Of a DNA stretch of 64,000 nucleotides, positions 22,331 to 34,007 are shown piece by piece. Position numbers and translations under genes: made by a program. A model generated the notes under the pieces. The model did no database searches and was not told the origin of the DNA. It saw only the letters and a list, made by a program, of their open reading frames with translations. Numbering within the stretch: position 1 is the first letter of the stretch; each line of letters starts with the position of its first letter. Source of the DNA: Macrocystis pyrifera (Eukaryota > Sar > Phaeophyceae > Laminariales > Laminariaceae); contig JASSKH010000002.1 of assembly GCA_031763025.1 (NCBI GenBank), positions 19,162,168 through 19,226,167 of the forward strand, read 5' to 3'.

Positions 22331-23181
22331 TTGTTCATATATATAAAATAATTAAAAAGGCTTCAGCTGTGAGATCGAGGTACATGTATACATCAAATAT
22401 AGGCCGGTACATGCGCGTACGCATCCCCATTCCTGGGTGCGGCATGTCTGGGAGGGAAAAAGAAGAAAGAAAGAAAACTGGTATGTGCTCGTACAGCACA
22501 TACGCCCTCCGTTCAGGTGTTCACCAGTATTCCCTACTATTGCCATATACTCTGTGTGCGGGTATATATCTCCAATCCTTGGCACGACCTTTAGCGGATA
22601 TATCTAGTACAGAATTTGTGTCCTCTGCTCCGGTGGTACGCTCGTCTCGACCAAATATCTCTACTGATGTACGAGTCCTGTCTATGCTGTTACGAGTGTC
22701 ATCAGTTGTTCCCTCCTGTGAACGGCCGATTCGCGAATTCGCGTGTTCAGGAAGGACAGCGATTAAACGCGCCCCCAAGTTTACGCGAGTGTTTCCTTCT
22801 ACCCGTACTACCCTTCATGCGTGTACAAGCTACTTCCCCATCCACTGGGGCGAACCAGCCGAGAAAAAAAAAACTCGTGGGAAAAATCATGGCTGCCGGC
22901 CCCACGCGAGCGAGGTAACGATGCTTGCAGGCGTATGAGGCAGGCGTGTGAGTCATTGTGCATCAGAGTAGATAGCCCCACGCCCAATTGTAATCGAGTT
23001 CAAGCTCTAAAAACCCCGAACATTCCCGGATCTTCGCTTCGTTCGCACGCCTCTCGCACACGTACCGGGAAAGCGTGCGTCGCCTCTGCTCGTTCTCCTC
23101 CCTTGCGTGCTGCAGCCCTCCAACCGCCGCTCTTGTGCTGCCGCTGTCGTGAAGAGGAACCTTAACAGAGCAACCACAACA
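22331..23181 (-). other. Unassigned sequence between satellite and repeat A1
   Basis: In the YR-element model this is leader sequence. A minus-strand frame of 85 codons (22,521-22,778) has a protein-like composition (ANSRIGRSQEGTTDDTRNS) but no recognised motif. It could be a remnant of an upstream gag part. Confidence 0.25.
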
Positions 23182-23430
23182 GAAACCACAACAGTAGGCC
23201 TAGCCTCTAGGCCTATCAATCGGCAGCGAGCAGTTCCGTGCTCTACTCGTGCATCTATCGCGAGAAGCTAGGAGGGGGCACGGGACGAGTATGGTCGTTC
23301 TTCTTTTCTCTCTGCTTTTGAACAGATTACGACATTTAGTTTCCGTCGGTAGAGCCCATGACTATAAATAATTAATCCCGTCGGTTGTGAACAAAACAGG
23401 CATCTCATTTGAAGTTAGAGATACTACGCT
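23182..23430 (-). repeat. Split direct repeat A1
   Basis: Direct repeat of A2 (14,441-14,687) with the same start and end words. In the PAT/Ngaro layout 23,430 is the outer 5' end of the element. Sequence beyond both borders (ttctctttta here, atgttg at A2) no longer matches. Confidence 0.75.
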
Positions 23431-24799
23431 TCTCTTTTATGTGCTCTTGTGTAATCTGAAGCCGTTTGTTTTTTGTGTCGTAGCTTACGTGAATTTACGC
23501 CATATTTGTTGTGCTTTTTTTATGTATTATTTAGCCAAATAACGTATTTTTTTTCCTCCGGCGGCGCTTTCACCGGGATCCTCCGGAGGTGCCTCCGTCG
23601 GGCCCTCTGGGGGCGCCTCCAGCGGGCCCTCAGCCGGGGGGGGGGCTTTTTGACTCGCTTCGAAGCTCGGCTCAAATCGAATTGGCGTCTCAGCCAATAT
23701 GGTAGCCTTATCAAGGACATCACAATAATGTAAAAAACAAGGTTCCCCTCCATGAAGTGCCTAGGCGAGTGACACAAGAACGAAATCTTCGTGTGAAATA
23801 CCTGCATACCTGTTTAGAACTGCAGCTATCCAACATTAATGTGAAAACACACACACATTTTTTGGGGACAGACTACTTTTGTGGATTTATTTGTAGATCA
23901 TCACTACAATTTGTAGATCACTACAAAAATACAAGGTTCCCATCCTGGACGTGCCTAGGGGAGGGGCGCTAGAACGAATTGAAAACGATACAAAATGTGA
24001 TATTGTATCGTACGCATATGACACAATAATATTATGTTATGAAACATGTCCGTGTTACTGCTGTACATGTAGACATGTACCGTAGACCCTTTTAGAACTG
24101 CACCTGCTTTTTGGGGGATAAGACATGCCTTGAAAATAGTGTGGAACTGTTACTTTTGACTGGGTTTCTTTTATGGATTTTCTTGATTCCGCCAAACATT
24201 GTATATTTGTTCGTCAGTTTGTTCGTCAGTTTGTTAATGCATGTCTTTGTTGTGACGCTCACGGCGGAGATGGCCTGTCCTGCACAAAACCGAGGACTGC
24301 CGACAAAAAAAAGTTTAAAAGCACTCACGCGTGACACACGGTACACACCCCACACACACGCGTGACACACAAAACACAGCAGTACAGTACTGGGATAATA
24401 TTTACCGAAATAGAAAAGGATCCACCGAAGAAGGGGCTGGAGCTCTCGACCACACTCGGCTGCCCACGAAAATCACACTACAGCAGCAGCGTTGTTGTAC
24501 CTGTGGCAGCATGCGTGTACCTGGTATCCCACAACAGTAGAAACTCCCAGCTCTACAGATCGCAGGGTCCGATAAAAAAGCAACTACAAGATGTATAGGA
24601 AACCACAGCAATACAACGCGGACAAACTGCCGCACACGCACGATGTTGCTTCCTGCTCTGCTGGCGGGCGGCCAGCGTGTATGGCGTTACAACCAGCTGG
24701 TTGTAGCACGCGCCCTGCACTGCTCGTGTGCTGTTTGTTGTCTGTGGTGTCTGGGTTAAATGCATGATGCAAAGAAAACTTGGAAAAACAAAAGTGAAT
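23431..24799 (+). repeat. Two copies of the CAAGGTTCCC short repeat in otherwise unassigned DNA
   Basis: At 23,738 and 23,930 stands caaggttcccctcc or caaggttcccatcc, each followed by gtgccta, a g(a/c)gaacgaa word and later ttttagaactgca/ggggacag or gggggataag. The first unit closely parallels 41,981-42,151 and 48,446-48,616. The rest, including T-rich and ACAC-rich stretches up to 24,800, shows no gene. Confidence 0.5.
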
Positions 24800-25690
24800 A
24801 AAAATGACATGATCTCTGCGAGAATCGAACCCGCGCCTTCCAAATCCAAAATCGGGCGTTGTGACGATTTGACCATATTACGAAAGATGCATAAAAAAAT
24901 TTTAGCGGCGTGCACACCGGACGCACATGCATAGCACAACAGAAGAGAGAGAAGGGGTGATGACCCATGACGGATGGCAGCCTCCGATAATCGCAACCAA
25001 CCGCAGTGGTACACCGCACGCGTGTGGTGTTTCTGGCCGCTCTGTGTGTGCTGCTTTTTCAGGTTGTTTTGTGTTCTCTTCATTTTATCTGCTGTCTCCA
25101 GAAGATGTCTGATGTGTACTCGGGCCAAGAAACACAAACATCGGAAATAGAACGACCGTTGGCGTATTGATATTCCATCCAAACGATGCTTACGTTTCCG
25201 TCCAGAGTGTGCCTGGGTCTGTCACACAGCAGCAGCAAAGATAGGTAGATGGTTGATATTCGGACCGCAGGCTCCGATGAACACAACTAGCCACGGCGGT
25301 ACAGCGCAGATGGGTGTGTCACGCACGAACAGTATTTCTTGCTGGTGTTTTTGGGCGGCTGCGTTGTAGCCCTGTGCTCTCCGCCTGTTGTCTGTTATCT
25401 GTCTGGTACATTTCTGGGCTGTGTGCTCGTAAAAGGGCCAAAAGCTGACGACCTTTTACTGATACGTAAGCACAAAATAAGGTCTCTCGTACTAAAACCA
25501 GGGAAATAATCTCCTCCACTCTCGCCGAAAAAAAAAAGTTTGAGGGCTTGCCACACGCTTCACCTTGCACGGATCGCACCCAGACCTCGACCAATGTGTC
25601 CGGCCGGACTTCCCGCGTCGACTACATAGCGTTTGCCAAAAAGTGCTGGTACGAAGAGACATGTTCGGAAAAGTACGAAAAAACCATACA
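24800..25690 (+). repeat. Diverged copy of the 32-33 kb / 51-52.7 kb repeat
   Basis: At 24,805-24,870 there is a tRNA-like segment on the minus strand (box-B-like gcgggttcgattctcgc). Blocks follow that match 52,265-52,690: aggctccgat, ctgttgtctg, ggtctctcgtac, gtttgagggcttgcca and caatgtgtccggcc. The copy at 32,110-33,190 is closer in the last 200 bp. The tRNA-like part lacks a pairing acceptor stem. Confidence 0.6.
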
Positions 25691-26954
25691 AAAAGGGTAA
25701 CGGTGAGTGGGTATTGATCCTGAACAGATGACTCGCGGCGATCAGTTCAATGTTTGCGGCGTAATCGTAAGTACGCAAAAGTTGCGTGAGGTCGAGGTTG
25801 CGACATAATAATAGTTCTTGACCGGCTGAATAAAATGCAGCACATCGACTACGGTATACTTTCGTATGTAGTGGTCCGTATGAACTTTGCCGGTTACTCG
25901 CCCGGAGGTTTTTTCCTGCTCGATGTTCAATTGTAAATATTGGCGCTTTTGAAGCTTTCCCGCTTTTGTTCTCTTTGAAAAATGTTCGGCGTGTAGCGTA
26001 TTTTTATCCCGCTTTTGAAACGTTCCCGTCTTTGTTCTCTTTCAAAATGTTCAGGCGTGTTTTCCCTACGTACTGTACTCTTGATGCAAGTATTTAGACA
26101 GAAAACACCAACAGCATGCGTCAAAGATGCGAGTTTCGCTGGAAGTAGGGTGAACCTCGCAGTTTTGCAAGCAACGTCCATCCGTTGGTCGCGCGTGTTC
26201 AACAATAGTAGGAGTAGTAGTAGTGGCAGTAGTAGTAGTGACAGTAGTAGATTCCTCGTCAAGGACAAAGGGACGCACGGCCAAGGACATACAGTAGGTA
26301 GGTACGTGACCCCACCCTAGATGCGGCACTACTGTACCCGGTAAAATCATTTCCAGCCAGTACGGCCCTCTGCCCCCCACTCCCACGTCGCACCTGTACG
26401 GTCCCACAGCAGCACAGTACAGCACTCGGTAGTATGGCCGTGAAGCGAGCATACGTGTAATACGCCAGCTGGAGTTATCTCCCGGTTTAATGGCTGTAAG
26501 TATGATAGGTACGCTTCTTTCTCGACCCCTATGCAAGACTAGGCTTTTGCCTACGTATGTGTACGTACACACCAGGTACTAGCTGTACACATTATTAACA
26601 ATACAGACAACAACGCAACACACATATCATTTCAACAACAAAGACAAACACGAAAAAGGAACACGAGTAAAAGTGCACCAGATTTCGCGCGCTGCGTAAC
26701 CCACAACAGGAGCAGCAGCAACAGTAATACACTAGTGTTACGCTCAAGGTCGCGACAATTTGTATCCCTCGCTGGGTTTGTCTGTTGAGCAGTGTTCCTC
26801 GCCGAAAACCCCATGGTTTCCACCTAGGATACGCCTCCCGAGTACAAGTACGATCCCATTACCTTTACCCTGGTAATTACCGGCCTTTCTGCATCATTTA
26901 TAGCAGTACCATAACAGTAATAGCTGCGGTAGTTGTGCGTATGTGTATGCTTCT
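25691..26954 (+). repeat. 72-bp tandem duplication and AGT run in unassigned DNA
   Basis: At 25,939 and 26,011 the sequence cgcttttgaa(g/a)c, then ttcccg(c/t)(t/c)tttgttctcttt, is tandemly doubled with a 72-bp period. At 26,198-26,250 there is an AGT triplet run. I see no gene in the remaining sequence. The minus-strand frame of 168 codons (26,066-26,572) crosses the AGT run and has no known motif. Confidence 0.5.
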
Positions 26955-27030
26955 GTGCTGCTGCTGCTGTTTCGTAAGTTGCTGCTGCTGCTGTTTCGTA
27001 AGTTGCTGCTGCTGCTGTTCCTTCGTGTGC
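26955..27030 (+). repeat. Three-copy CTG-containing tandem repeat
   Basis: Units of 24-25 bp, (gct)4 plus gtttcgtaa(gtt), repeated three times. Cys-rich and Ala-rich frames across it are artefacts. Confidence 0.8.
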
Positions 27031-27205
27031 AGCGATGTGAGAAAATCGGGACGGGGGGGGGGAGTTTTTTTTTCTATTATAGTTGTTAAGGCAGTCTGCA
27101 GCTGCCAGCAGCACGAATATGTTGAGAAGCTTTTTTTTCACGCTGGGCAATTTGCTTTCTTGTGAGCTATCAACACGCTGATAAACATCAGTTCATGCGC
27201 CGGGA

Positions 27206-27345
27206 GACCTTTGATCTCGACTCTCGACATAGATTCAAGCCACGATCAACCCGGTTCGTGTTGGGTAAGGCCACCGAATGTAGATGACGGCCTGGAAGTT
27301 ATCATGTGGACCCGTGGTCGCGGGGGGGATAGAACTCTCCCGCGG
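27206..27345 (+). repeat. Short dispersed repeat, pair with 28,883
   Basis: Shared words with 28,883-29,010 are gatctcgac, (a/g)cggtcaac-like, gtaaggcca/gcaaggccaa, gtagatgacggcct/gtaaatgatggcct and ccgtggtc, in the same order. No coding interpretation. Confidence 0.55.
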
Positions 27346-28372
27346 CGTGGTATGGTCCACATCCAAGGCAGGGAAAAAAGGTTTCGGCATCGGAGAGAGA
27401 TCAGGGGAGATTGATCTTTTTTGCGTGTTTTCGGTTGAGCTACCAGCAAACAAACACCGCATGCCTGCATGGCCGACACAAACTACAAGCTACAAAACTG
27501 TGGGTCCGTCCCAGTCTTCAATTGGAAGGTGGATGTGATGTATTGATTGCTCTTTTTTATAGGCTCGTATAGCAGTACAATATACCATGTACAGGTGGTA
27601 CATTTTTCGTTGTCTGCAAAAAAAATAGAATGAAAGGCCAAGCCAACGCCTTTCTTTGTGACTGGCATAATCTATGATGTACGTATACATCAGTACGTAC
27701 TAATGCAGGTACGTAAATATTTTCACACCTCGGATAACGTAACACTCGGATAACTCGTATCTACATTATGGGGCCTAACGCAGGGACGTGGCCACGTGCT
27801 ATCATAGTGTTAGCGCTGGAGGATCAATCAAGGTAACGCAGTAGCACAGCGTTAACTGGAAACCCACGAACGTGCGCACGCCTTAGCATTGTGTTTCTGC
27901 TCGATCTCGTCCAGCTCTAGTACAGTCATCATGTTTCGCCATGATCCGTGCTTACACTAACACTGTACAAAAACGTTAGGATTTGAGCAAACACGTACGT
28001 TGTCACTCTAACATGCCCAGATCGATACCCACAGATTTACTAGCATGATAGCATGCTGTTCTCCCCAGCGTAAGACATACCAGGGTATCAGGTAACTCAT
28101 TAACATTGGGTTACCTTGAAGAGGAGTGTTACACATAGCACACTAGCATAACGTACCGCAGTGGCCAGCATTGCTAACACTACATTATTTGGACCCCCCG
28201 TCTGATTGCCTTAACGTCGGATAGCGTGACATGTAACCTACCTTAAAGTCGGATAGCGTAACATGTAACCTACGTTAGCAACGTTACAATCTTAACCGGC
28301 CGATGCGTAACAGCGTGTTAGAATGTTCGCCTAAATGCGGAGGTATCTGTAACACTATCTTACGGGGTAACT
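27346..28372 (+). other. TAAC-rich unassigned region
   Basis: From about 27,730 the sequence is unusually rich in gtaacac, cgttaac and tagcgtaacat words, with a near-duplicate at about 28,210-28,280 (gtcggatagcgtaacatgtaacc twice, roughly 40 bp apart). It resembles the degenerate array at 29.9-30.5 kb. No gene seen. Confidence 0.45.
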
Positions 28373-28642
28373 GTGAGTAAATACCTGATTTTAACGCTTC
28401 GTTACTGTGTTACCATAATAATCAATCCGCGCTTGACTGAGTTCTCGTTGGGGCCGAAGTCGTTCCAACGTAATGTTGCAACGTTCCCCTTTGGGTCCTG
28501 CGGAGATCTAACATGTGTTGAAGGGGACACCGACGAAAATATCATCGGCGGGGGAGGACAGCACATCATCTCCGTTAATAACGCCCCCATTTTTTTGAAA
28601 CCCCAAGACAGGGGATATTTAGGAGGGATCCCCGCAAAATAA
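28373..28642 (+). other. Unassigned open frame pair
   Basis: An 89-codon plus frame and an 82-codon minus frame overlap here. The minus frame (SVSPSTHVRSPQDPKGNVA...) and the plus frame (FPFGSCGDLTCVEGDTDEN) both look less simple than the surroundings. This may be a piece of an old transposon gene, but I recognise no family. Confidence 0.2.
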
Positions 28643-28882
28643 CGCATCAAGAAAACTTGGAAACCGTCAGTACGTTTTCCATCTAGGCAAGTCTAAAATA
28701 ATTCGGGGCAGTTGACGCCAGCTATCCTCCAATCAAATGGCTGAAATCACGCGAACGACGAGAGCCATCTTCCGATAAAATCGCTGTATTTATTGGAACC
28801 ACGTGAACCACGCGAAATCACGCCGCACACGAACAAGAAGAAATACATAGTTCGCAGCTCGCACACGCGCAGTCACACGACG

Positions 28883-29010
28883 ATTGACCTTCGATCTCGA
28901 CATATAATCCACCCACGGTCAACGAGCTTCGTACCGGGCAAGGCCAATGAGTGTAAATGATGGCCTCGGAGGTATCATTGGAATCCGTGGTCTAGGGGGC
29001 GAGAGGTTGG
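28883..29010 (+). repeat. Short dispersed repeat, pair with 27,206
   Basis: Second copy of the element at 27,206-27,345, 1.7 kb away and in the same orientation. Confidence 0.55.
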
Positions 29011-29049
29011 CCGCGACGTCCTACGCTCTTCGTCATTCAAAAAGTTCTG

Positions 29050-29482
29050 TTTTTTGCCAACGGAGAGTTTTTGTCGTCTGTTTTCTATACACCAGCTGCC
29101 AAATATGTTTTTAGTAGACGCCTGGCCCACCCACGCCACATATCACCGACCGAGGTGTGAGCACTGTGATACTAGCGTGGGTCGGAGCCTCTAACCATCG
29201 CGCTTCGTTCAGAGTTCGTGACGTAGTCGTTGATTTTGTCTATCAATGTCAAACCTGAGAGATGGTCTGTTTCTTGCCATCGGAGACGGGTCGAGATTTT
29301 TTTACCTCTGTCTTCTACAGACCAGCGTCAAAATGTTTTTTTATCAGACACCTGATCAGCCCACGCCACATATCACCGACGGAGATGTGAGCACTCTGAC
29401 ACTAAGGTGGGTCGGAGACCTTAACCAGCGCATTCCGTTCTGATTTCATGACGGTGTCGTTGGTTTTGTGGATCGGTGTCTG
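29050..29482 (+). repeat. 231-bp tandem duplication
   Basis: Two diverged copies; cacgccacatatcaccgac stands at about 29,131 and 29,362. Both also share gtgggtcggag and cgttc(a/t)ga-type words. No frame is preserved between copies. Confidence 0.75.
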
Positions 29483-29869
29483 CCGAGAATTATAATAAAA
29501 GTTGGCTAATCTCTAACAAAGGGAATGACTAAACATTCCCATTTGGTCTCTGAGTCTCCAGAGCCCAGAGCCTGCTAGAACAGGGATTTTGTATACATTA
29601 CGCGGCGCGCAATTAAAGTCCGCGAAAGCTGTCCCGTGACGTTCAAAATTTGACATCCATCTACAGTGGACAACACCGCTACGTTTCATCCACAACATAA
29701 TTTGCATACTCGCACATATGATCTAACGCAGCTGTAACATATTGTTGGTGTTAGATTGGGGATGTACGTTATCTGCTAACTTGTGTTACTACTGCACATA
29801 AATTGCACAAGCTAACACATTATTGACGTAGTGCTAGTGTTTTATCGACCTTGTAGATTATCCGTTTGA
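29483..29869 (+). other. No assignable feature
   Basis: AT-rich; from about 29,730 the gttag/taacac vocabulary of the next array begins. No gene seen. Confidence 0.4.
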
Positions 29870-30480
29870 CGTATGTTAGCAAGACGTCCGTTAACACCCT
29901 AACAGAACGTCGCTCGATACGGACTGCTGCTGTGATACGGTAACGTATCTCGTCCTATTGGCCATATGCGTGATCCCTCTAACGTGTGACGATAGCCACC
30001 AGGAATTCCGCCAACACCTATTACGGGAGACCATAGTAAATAGGACCTACGGTACACACAAAAACCTATATATTTATCTATTATTACTGACGATATTTGG
30101 TCATATTTGCCATGGTCCCCCGTCATAATAACATAGTGTTATATAAGCGTTTGATTGACAATGTACGTTTCCCGTCTAAAGTGTGTTACGGTGGCAAGCA
30201 AGAATTCCGCTGACACGCTAACATAGCGTTACTCGCTACGGGCTGATGTCGATAACACGGTAACATAGTGTTAACGTTCAATTTGTCATGCGCGTTTACC
30301 GTTCAACGTGTTACAATAGCCGCTACGAATTCCAACACACTAACATAGTGTCAACTCGCTATGGGCTGCCTACCCTAACACCGTGACACATATACTGCGG
30401 TCAATGCGGGATCAAGATAACACGCTTAAGATAATGGTACGTGATCGCCCGCCAATATGATAACATTACAGTATGTTATC
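29870..30480 (+). repeat. Degenerate 120-bp tandem array with a MITE inside
   Basis: Units share cgctaacatagcgttactcg, ctatgggctg/ctacgggctg, and gaattcc(g) with spacing near 120 bp (e.g. 30,215 and 30,336). Many copies carry the near-palindrome aacatagtgtt. One unit holds the MITE at 30,021. Confidence 0.6.
30021..30128. mobile_element. Mariner-type MITE, copy 1 (108 bp)
   Basis: Inverted ends ttacggg(g/a)gaccatagta flanked by TA on both sides (30,019-30,020 and 30,129-30,130). Neighbouring array units give the empty site. Almost the whole element can fold on itself. Sister copy at 53,218-53,324. Confidence 0.8.
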
Positions 30481-30868
30481 ACAAAATCCGGATAGTAGTT
30501 AACGTAACAACGTAATATTTCGTTTTGTTTCGTTGACGCGTGACATTGGCATGAAACGTTCAAGTGTTACGTGCTCAGAGGTGTGAAACATTTCACCAGC
30601 ATGTGACGAGAGCCCCCGAAAAAGAGAAAGCCGCACACCACACCCCCAGAGTTCAGAATGGAGAATCAATCGGAGCGTTGTGATCACAGGGCGACATAAG
30701 AAAATACCATGTTTTTCTATGTTTTCACTTGGTTTCAGAGTACCTCCCTGTGTAGCGAAAACACATTGTTCGGCGTGTCCTGGCGTTTCAATTGCTTTTG
30801 TTTGTGGCGCCCCTCCAGCATGCTAAAATATATCGAGAGTTCGTACGTACACGTTTACTTTTACAGCT
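30481..30868 (+). other. No assignable feature
   Basis: Sequence between the TAAC-rich array and the next inverted-repeat element. No conserved frame, and no repeat partner noticed in the window. Confidence 0.4.
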
Positions 30869-31625
30869 CAGGGCCGGTCCTAACGGGGGGAAAAAAACGA
30901 AATAAAACTAACAGACTTTCGTTTTTCGTAAAAAAAAACGAACAAAAAGACGAAACAGAAACCAGAAGCCGAGTCGATTTTTTACGCGGTGCATTTTTCA
31001 GAATGACTCAACCGCCACAGCACGTGATTGCCGCCGAAAGTGCTCGACAGCGGCGGTGGATAGACACAACTCGCACACGTGAGACACCCTCCACAGCAGG
31101 CGCTTCTCGTGGTCCAACCCGCTCCTTCCGGAGTGCTCTAACTTGTGTATCGGCCATCGATGTTCGATAGTAGACGTTTGAATGTTGAGTGGGACTCATG
31201 TTGAATAATACACCGCCACAGCCACTTCCTGATCCCCCGGTTTCTTCCGGGGGCACCCCATGATGATTCCCTACCCATATATGCTCGCGCCGTCAGCAGA
31301 AAATCCGCGTGGCAGCCACATGCACTACCTCGGGCATCGTGCGCTTGCCAACCGATCGCAGAAACTTTATCGGAACTTCATCCCAACGCTTCGAGCTCCT
31401 CCTATGTTCCTCTTCGACCCTGGGTATCCCATATTTCGTTTATTTGGCACCCATTCGTTTTTTTTAAGTCCTTTTAAGTCCTCAAAAGGAAAAAGAGTAC
31501 TTGAAAAAACCGAAATGTGAAAACAGAGGTATCGGGATCTCTACTTCTAAACTCGCGTGCTCTTTAGTTCTGCTCTTCGTTTTTTTACTTCGTTTTTCTT
31601 TCCCCCGTTAGGACCGGTTTCCGTT
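30869..31625. mobile_element. Possible non-autonomous element with hAT-like left end
   Basis: Inverted segments at about 30,874-30,912 and 31,573-31,618 share ccggtcctaacggggg followed by an A-rich aaaacgaa stretch. The left terminus cagggccggtcc is of the kind common in hAT elements. The right terminus does not end in the matching ccctg and I see no clear 8-bp target duplication, so the borders are provisional. It holds no transposase frame. Confidence 0.4.
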
Positions 31626-32109
31626 TTTGTCCAACCGCTTTGTCCGTTAACTGCTAAGTTTTTTATCAAGATACTGCGGTGTATTCGCTGCCGTCGTTGT
31701 TGCTGCTGTTGCTGCTGCTGCACATTATGTTGATGCTCTGCTGCCGTCGAGGTAGCCCACACTTTTTTGCGTCGCCCTTACTGTTGCCACTCCGAGGAAA
31801 GCCTCATACTATATATTTCCCGCTAAACAAATGTTCCTTGGCGCTCAGCGAGAAACAAAAGGTTTTACAGATGCTCCCAGTACTCGGAGTACCGAGTACA
31901 TTTCGTAGGCTGAGTAATGAGAGTATTGGAATACTGGCGGCCAAAATACTACAAGTACTTCGAAGGCCCGAGTATTGCGAGTATTGAGAAGGCCCAAATA
32001 CTGAGAGTATGGGAAATACAGAACCCCGAAAGTGCAGGCAAACATGTACCCGCAGTACATATAAATGGGTCAGAAAAAAAATGAGTACATACTGATACAA
32101 AATAGATCA
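31626..32109 (+). other. No gene; AGTA-rich stretch
   Basis: At 31,690-31,740 there is a CTG run. From 31,860 to 32,010 the words agtac, gagtattg and aatact recur irregularly. Nothing coding. Confidence 0.4.
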
Positions 32110-33190
32110 AAATCTGATTAATCAAAAAGGCGAGCAAAATGGGAATCGAACCTCGGAAGCGGAAGTATTATCGAGTGTAATCAGTCATCTACGCCATAGT
32201 ACTCGTACAGCTTGCAACTGGAGTTTTCACGCCATTTGACACATGGCCGACACTCTCAAGAGTAGCTTATACTGGTACACGACTGCATGCACAGTACTGC
32301 TGTAAAATGCCATGTGATGTGATACAGCGGCGAAATATTCGCGTACTGCAACAAAGGCACGTGGACTGCTGCCCTTTCAGCTGGCTCTAGTACCTATCGG
32401 CAGTGTAGGACACAGTCAGTGATACGAATACTGCTGTTCAGGATGGTTGTACGAACGATTGGTCTGACTCGACTCGTACATATCGATCCGGAATGATCGG
32501 TACGAAGCGAAAAATGCCCGTCACACAGCGGCAGGTGCGTGCAGAGGCCGATGCCAATGCCAACAACAACGTACACTAGGTACTGAGAGTACTGCGCGGA
32601 CCTACCACATACGCATAGTACGCCGCTTGCTGCTGCAGTGCACTGTGCTGCGCACAGCTGGAGCAGTCGCATTATTGGATCACACAGCAATACGCGAAAG
32701 AAGCAACACAATGGTGATTGATGTTGTGTTAGTGGCGTGGTCAAGCGATCGATCGCAGTCTCCGATGAAGCAACTATTAATAGCCGCAGTACGATCAGCC
32801 ATATGCGCAAGGTGCTGCCAGCCGCTGCTGTGCTGGGCGGCAGGGTTGTAGTGCTGTAGTCAGCTGGGGGCAAACACGCTCTGTGCACTGCCGCTATTGT
32901 TGTCTGGACTGTGGACCGTGCTTCCTGCAACAATCACAAAAAAAAGTACTGTTACGTCAGCCGTAAGCTGAACCCTCAAGAAAAAAATAAGCTGAACCCT
33001 CGGGAAATTGTCTTGTCCACTCCCGCTGAAAAATAAAAAGTTTGAGGGCTTGCCACGCGATCCAGAGTGCACGGATCGCGCCCGGATTTCGACCAATGTG
33101 TCCAGCCAGGATTTCCGGTGTCGACTACTCAGCGTTTTGCCAAAAAGTGCTCGTGCGAAGAGATATGTTGCGAAAAGTACGAAACATTCA
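32110..33190 (+). repeat. 1.1-1.4 kb dispersed repeat, copy C
   Basis: Matches 51,300-52,700 in order, with small gaps: a minus-strand tRNA-like head (cgaggttcgattccc near 32,140), gcacagc(t/c)ggagca, tggatcacacagcaat, gcgcaaggtg, gtttgagggcttgcca and gtccagccagg. Partial copies lie at 42,925-43,440 and 24,950-25,690. Confidence 0.7.
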
Positions 33191-34007
33191 CAAACATAAC
33201 TATAGTACACATGTTGACGAAAATGTGAAGAAATGGCGAAGGTGTGGCTTTTATTGTGTAATATAGAAAATATTATCAGCGTTCCAATGTGGATGTGGAT
33301 CCAAAGTACACGAACGTACTTTGGTATTTTTTTGGTCTCACGCGCCACCGGGTTCGCGGATGGTGTTGAGCAAAATGAGACCGCACGTTGATACCACTTT
33401 GTGGCTGTTTTGCTATCATCTCAGAAACATTGGACCAGGCAAAATGGATGCACACCCCGTATGGAGACCAGCCACTATCTCAGGAGCACAATACGCCACT
33501 ATATTTTTGCACTTTCACGTATGTCATAGATATACTTACTTAGATCTCGATCTCTGAGCGTGCTCGGTTGGTACATCCCTGGCCTCTCAGAGCTCCCACT
33601 TGGGAATGGCCTCCGTTTATTACTTGCCGGACCGTTCCAGCGAGTCTTTGTTTTCTCCATTTCTCGTCGTACTTTCAGTCCTTCTTCCCTTTTTTCATCT
33701 TGCGTTTCGTGTGCGTGCGTGTACTCCGAGCACGGTTGCGCGGGCGAACCCGGCACCGTCGCGGGTGTCAGCGGATGCTGGCAAGTAGAGGGGGAGTTGC
33801 AAGGAGCGCGGTCGCCGCTTTCGTGCCTAGGCGTCGCGTGTGCCTCGAGACACGAGGGATGCATCAATAGGCTCTGTCTGGCCTTCATTTGTGATTTTGG
33901 ATAGAGTACGTACGAGTATTGAAGGGTCGTTCCGGATTGTAAGATAATATTCAAGCGGTGCTTATTTTTGCGACCGGGCTGAGAGTCACAAGAGGGAGGT
34001 ACCCCGA
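33191..34007 (+). other. No assignable feature
   Basis: Contains plus frames of 114 and 100 codons and a minus frame of 151 codons at about 33,500-33,950. None has a recognised motif, and three frames open together argue against picking one. Confidence 0.35.

Larger units (their letters stand above)
14081..23430 (-). mobile_element. Composite tyrosine-recombinase element with split direct repeats
   Basis: Read on the minus strand the order is: repeat A1 (23,430-23,182), 5.3 kb containing a satellite array, ORF1 (17,906-16,170), a tyrosine recombinase pseudogene (16,116-14,981), repeat B1 (14,913-14,690), A2 (14,687-14,441), and B2 (14,306-14,081). A1 - genes - B1A2B2 is the split-direct-repeat layout known for PAT and Ngaro elements of the DIRS order, where A2 directly abuts B1, as it does here (2 bp apart). 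DIRS-order elements normally carry a reverse transcriptase/RNase H between ORF1 and YR; here only about 50 bp lie between them and no RT is seen anywhere inside. Either RT was deleted, making this non-autonomous, or this is an RT-less YR lineage. That A1 belongs to the same insertion is inference from order, orientation and border matches. Confidence 0.6.

Noticed and set aside
24805-24870. Minus-strand tRNA gene (GGTTCGATTCTCGC)
   Set aside because: The T arm is plausible and an anticodon loop can be drawn, but the two ends do not pair. Similar pieces start other copies of a dispersed repeat.
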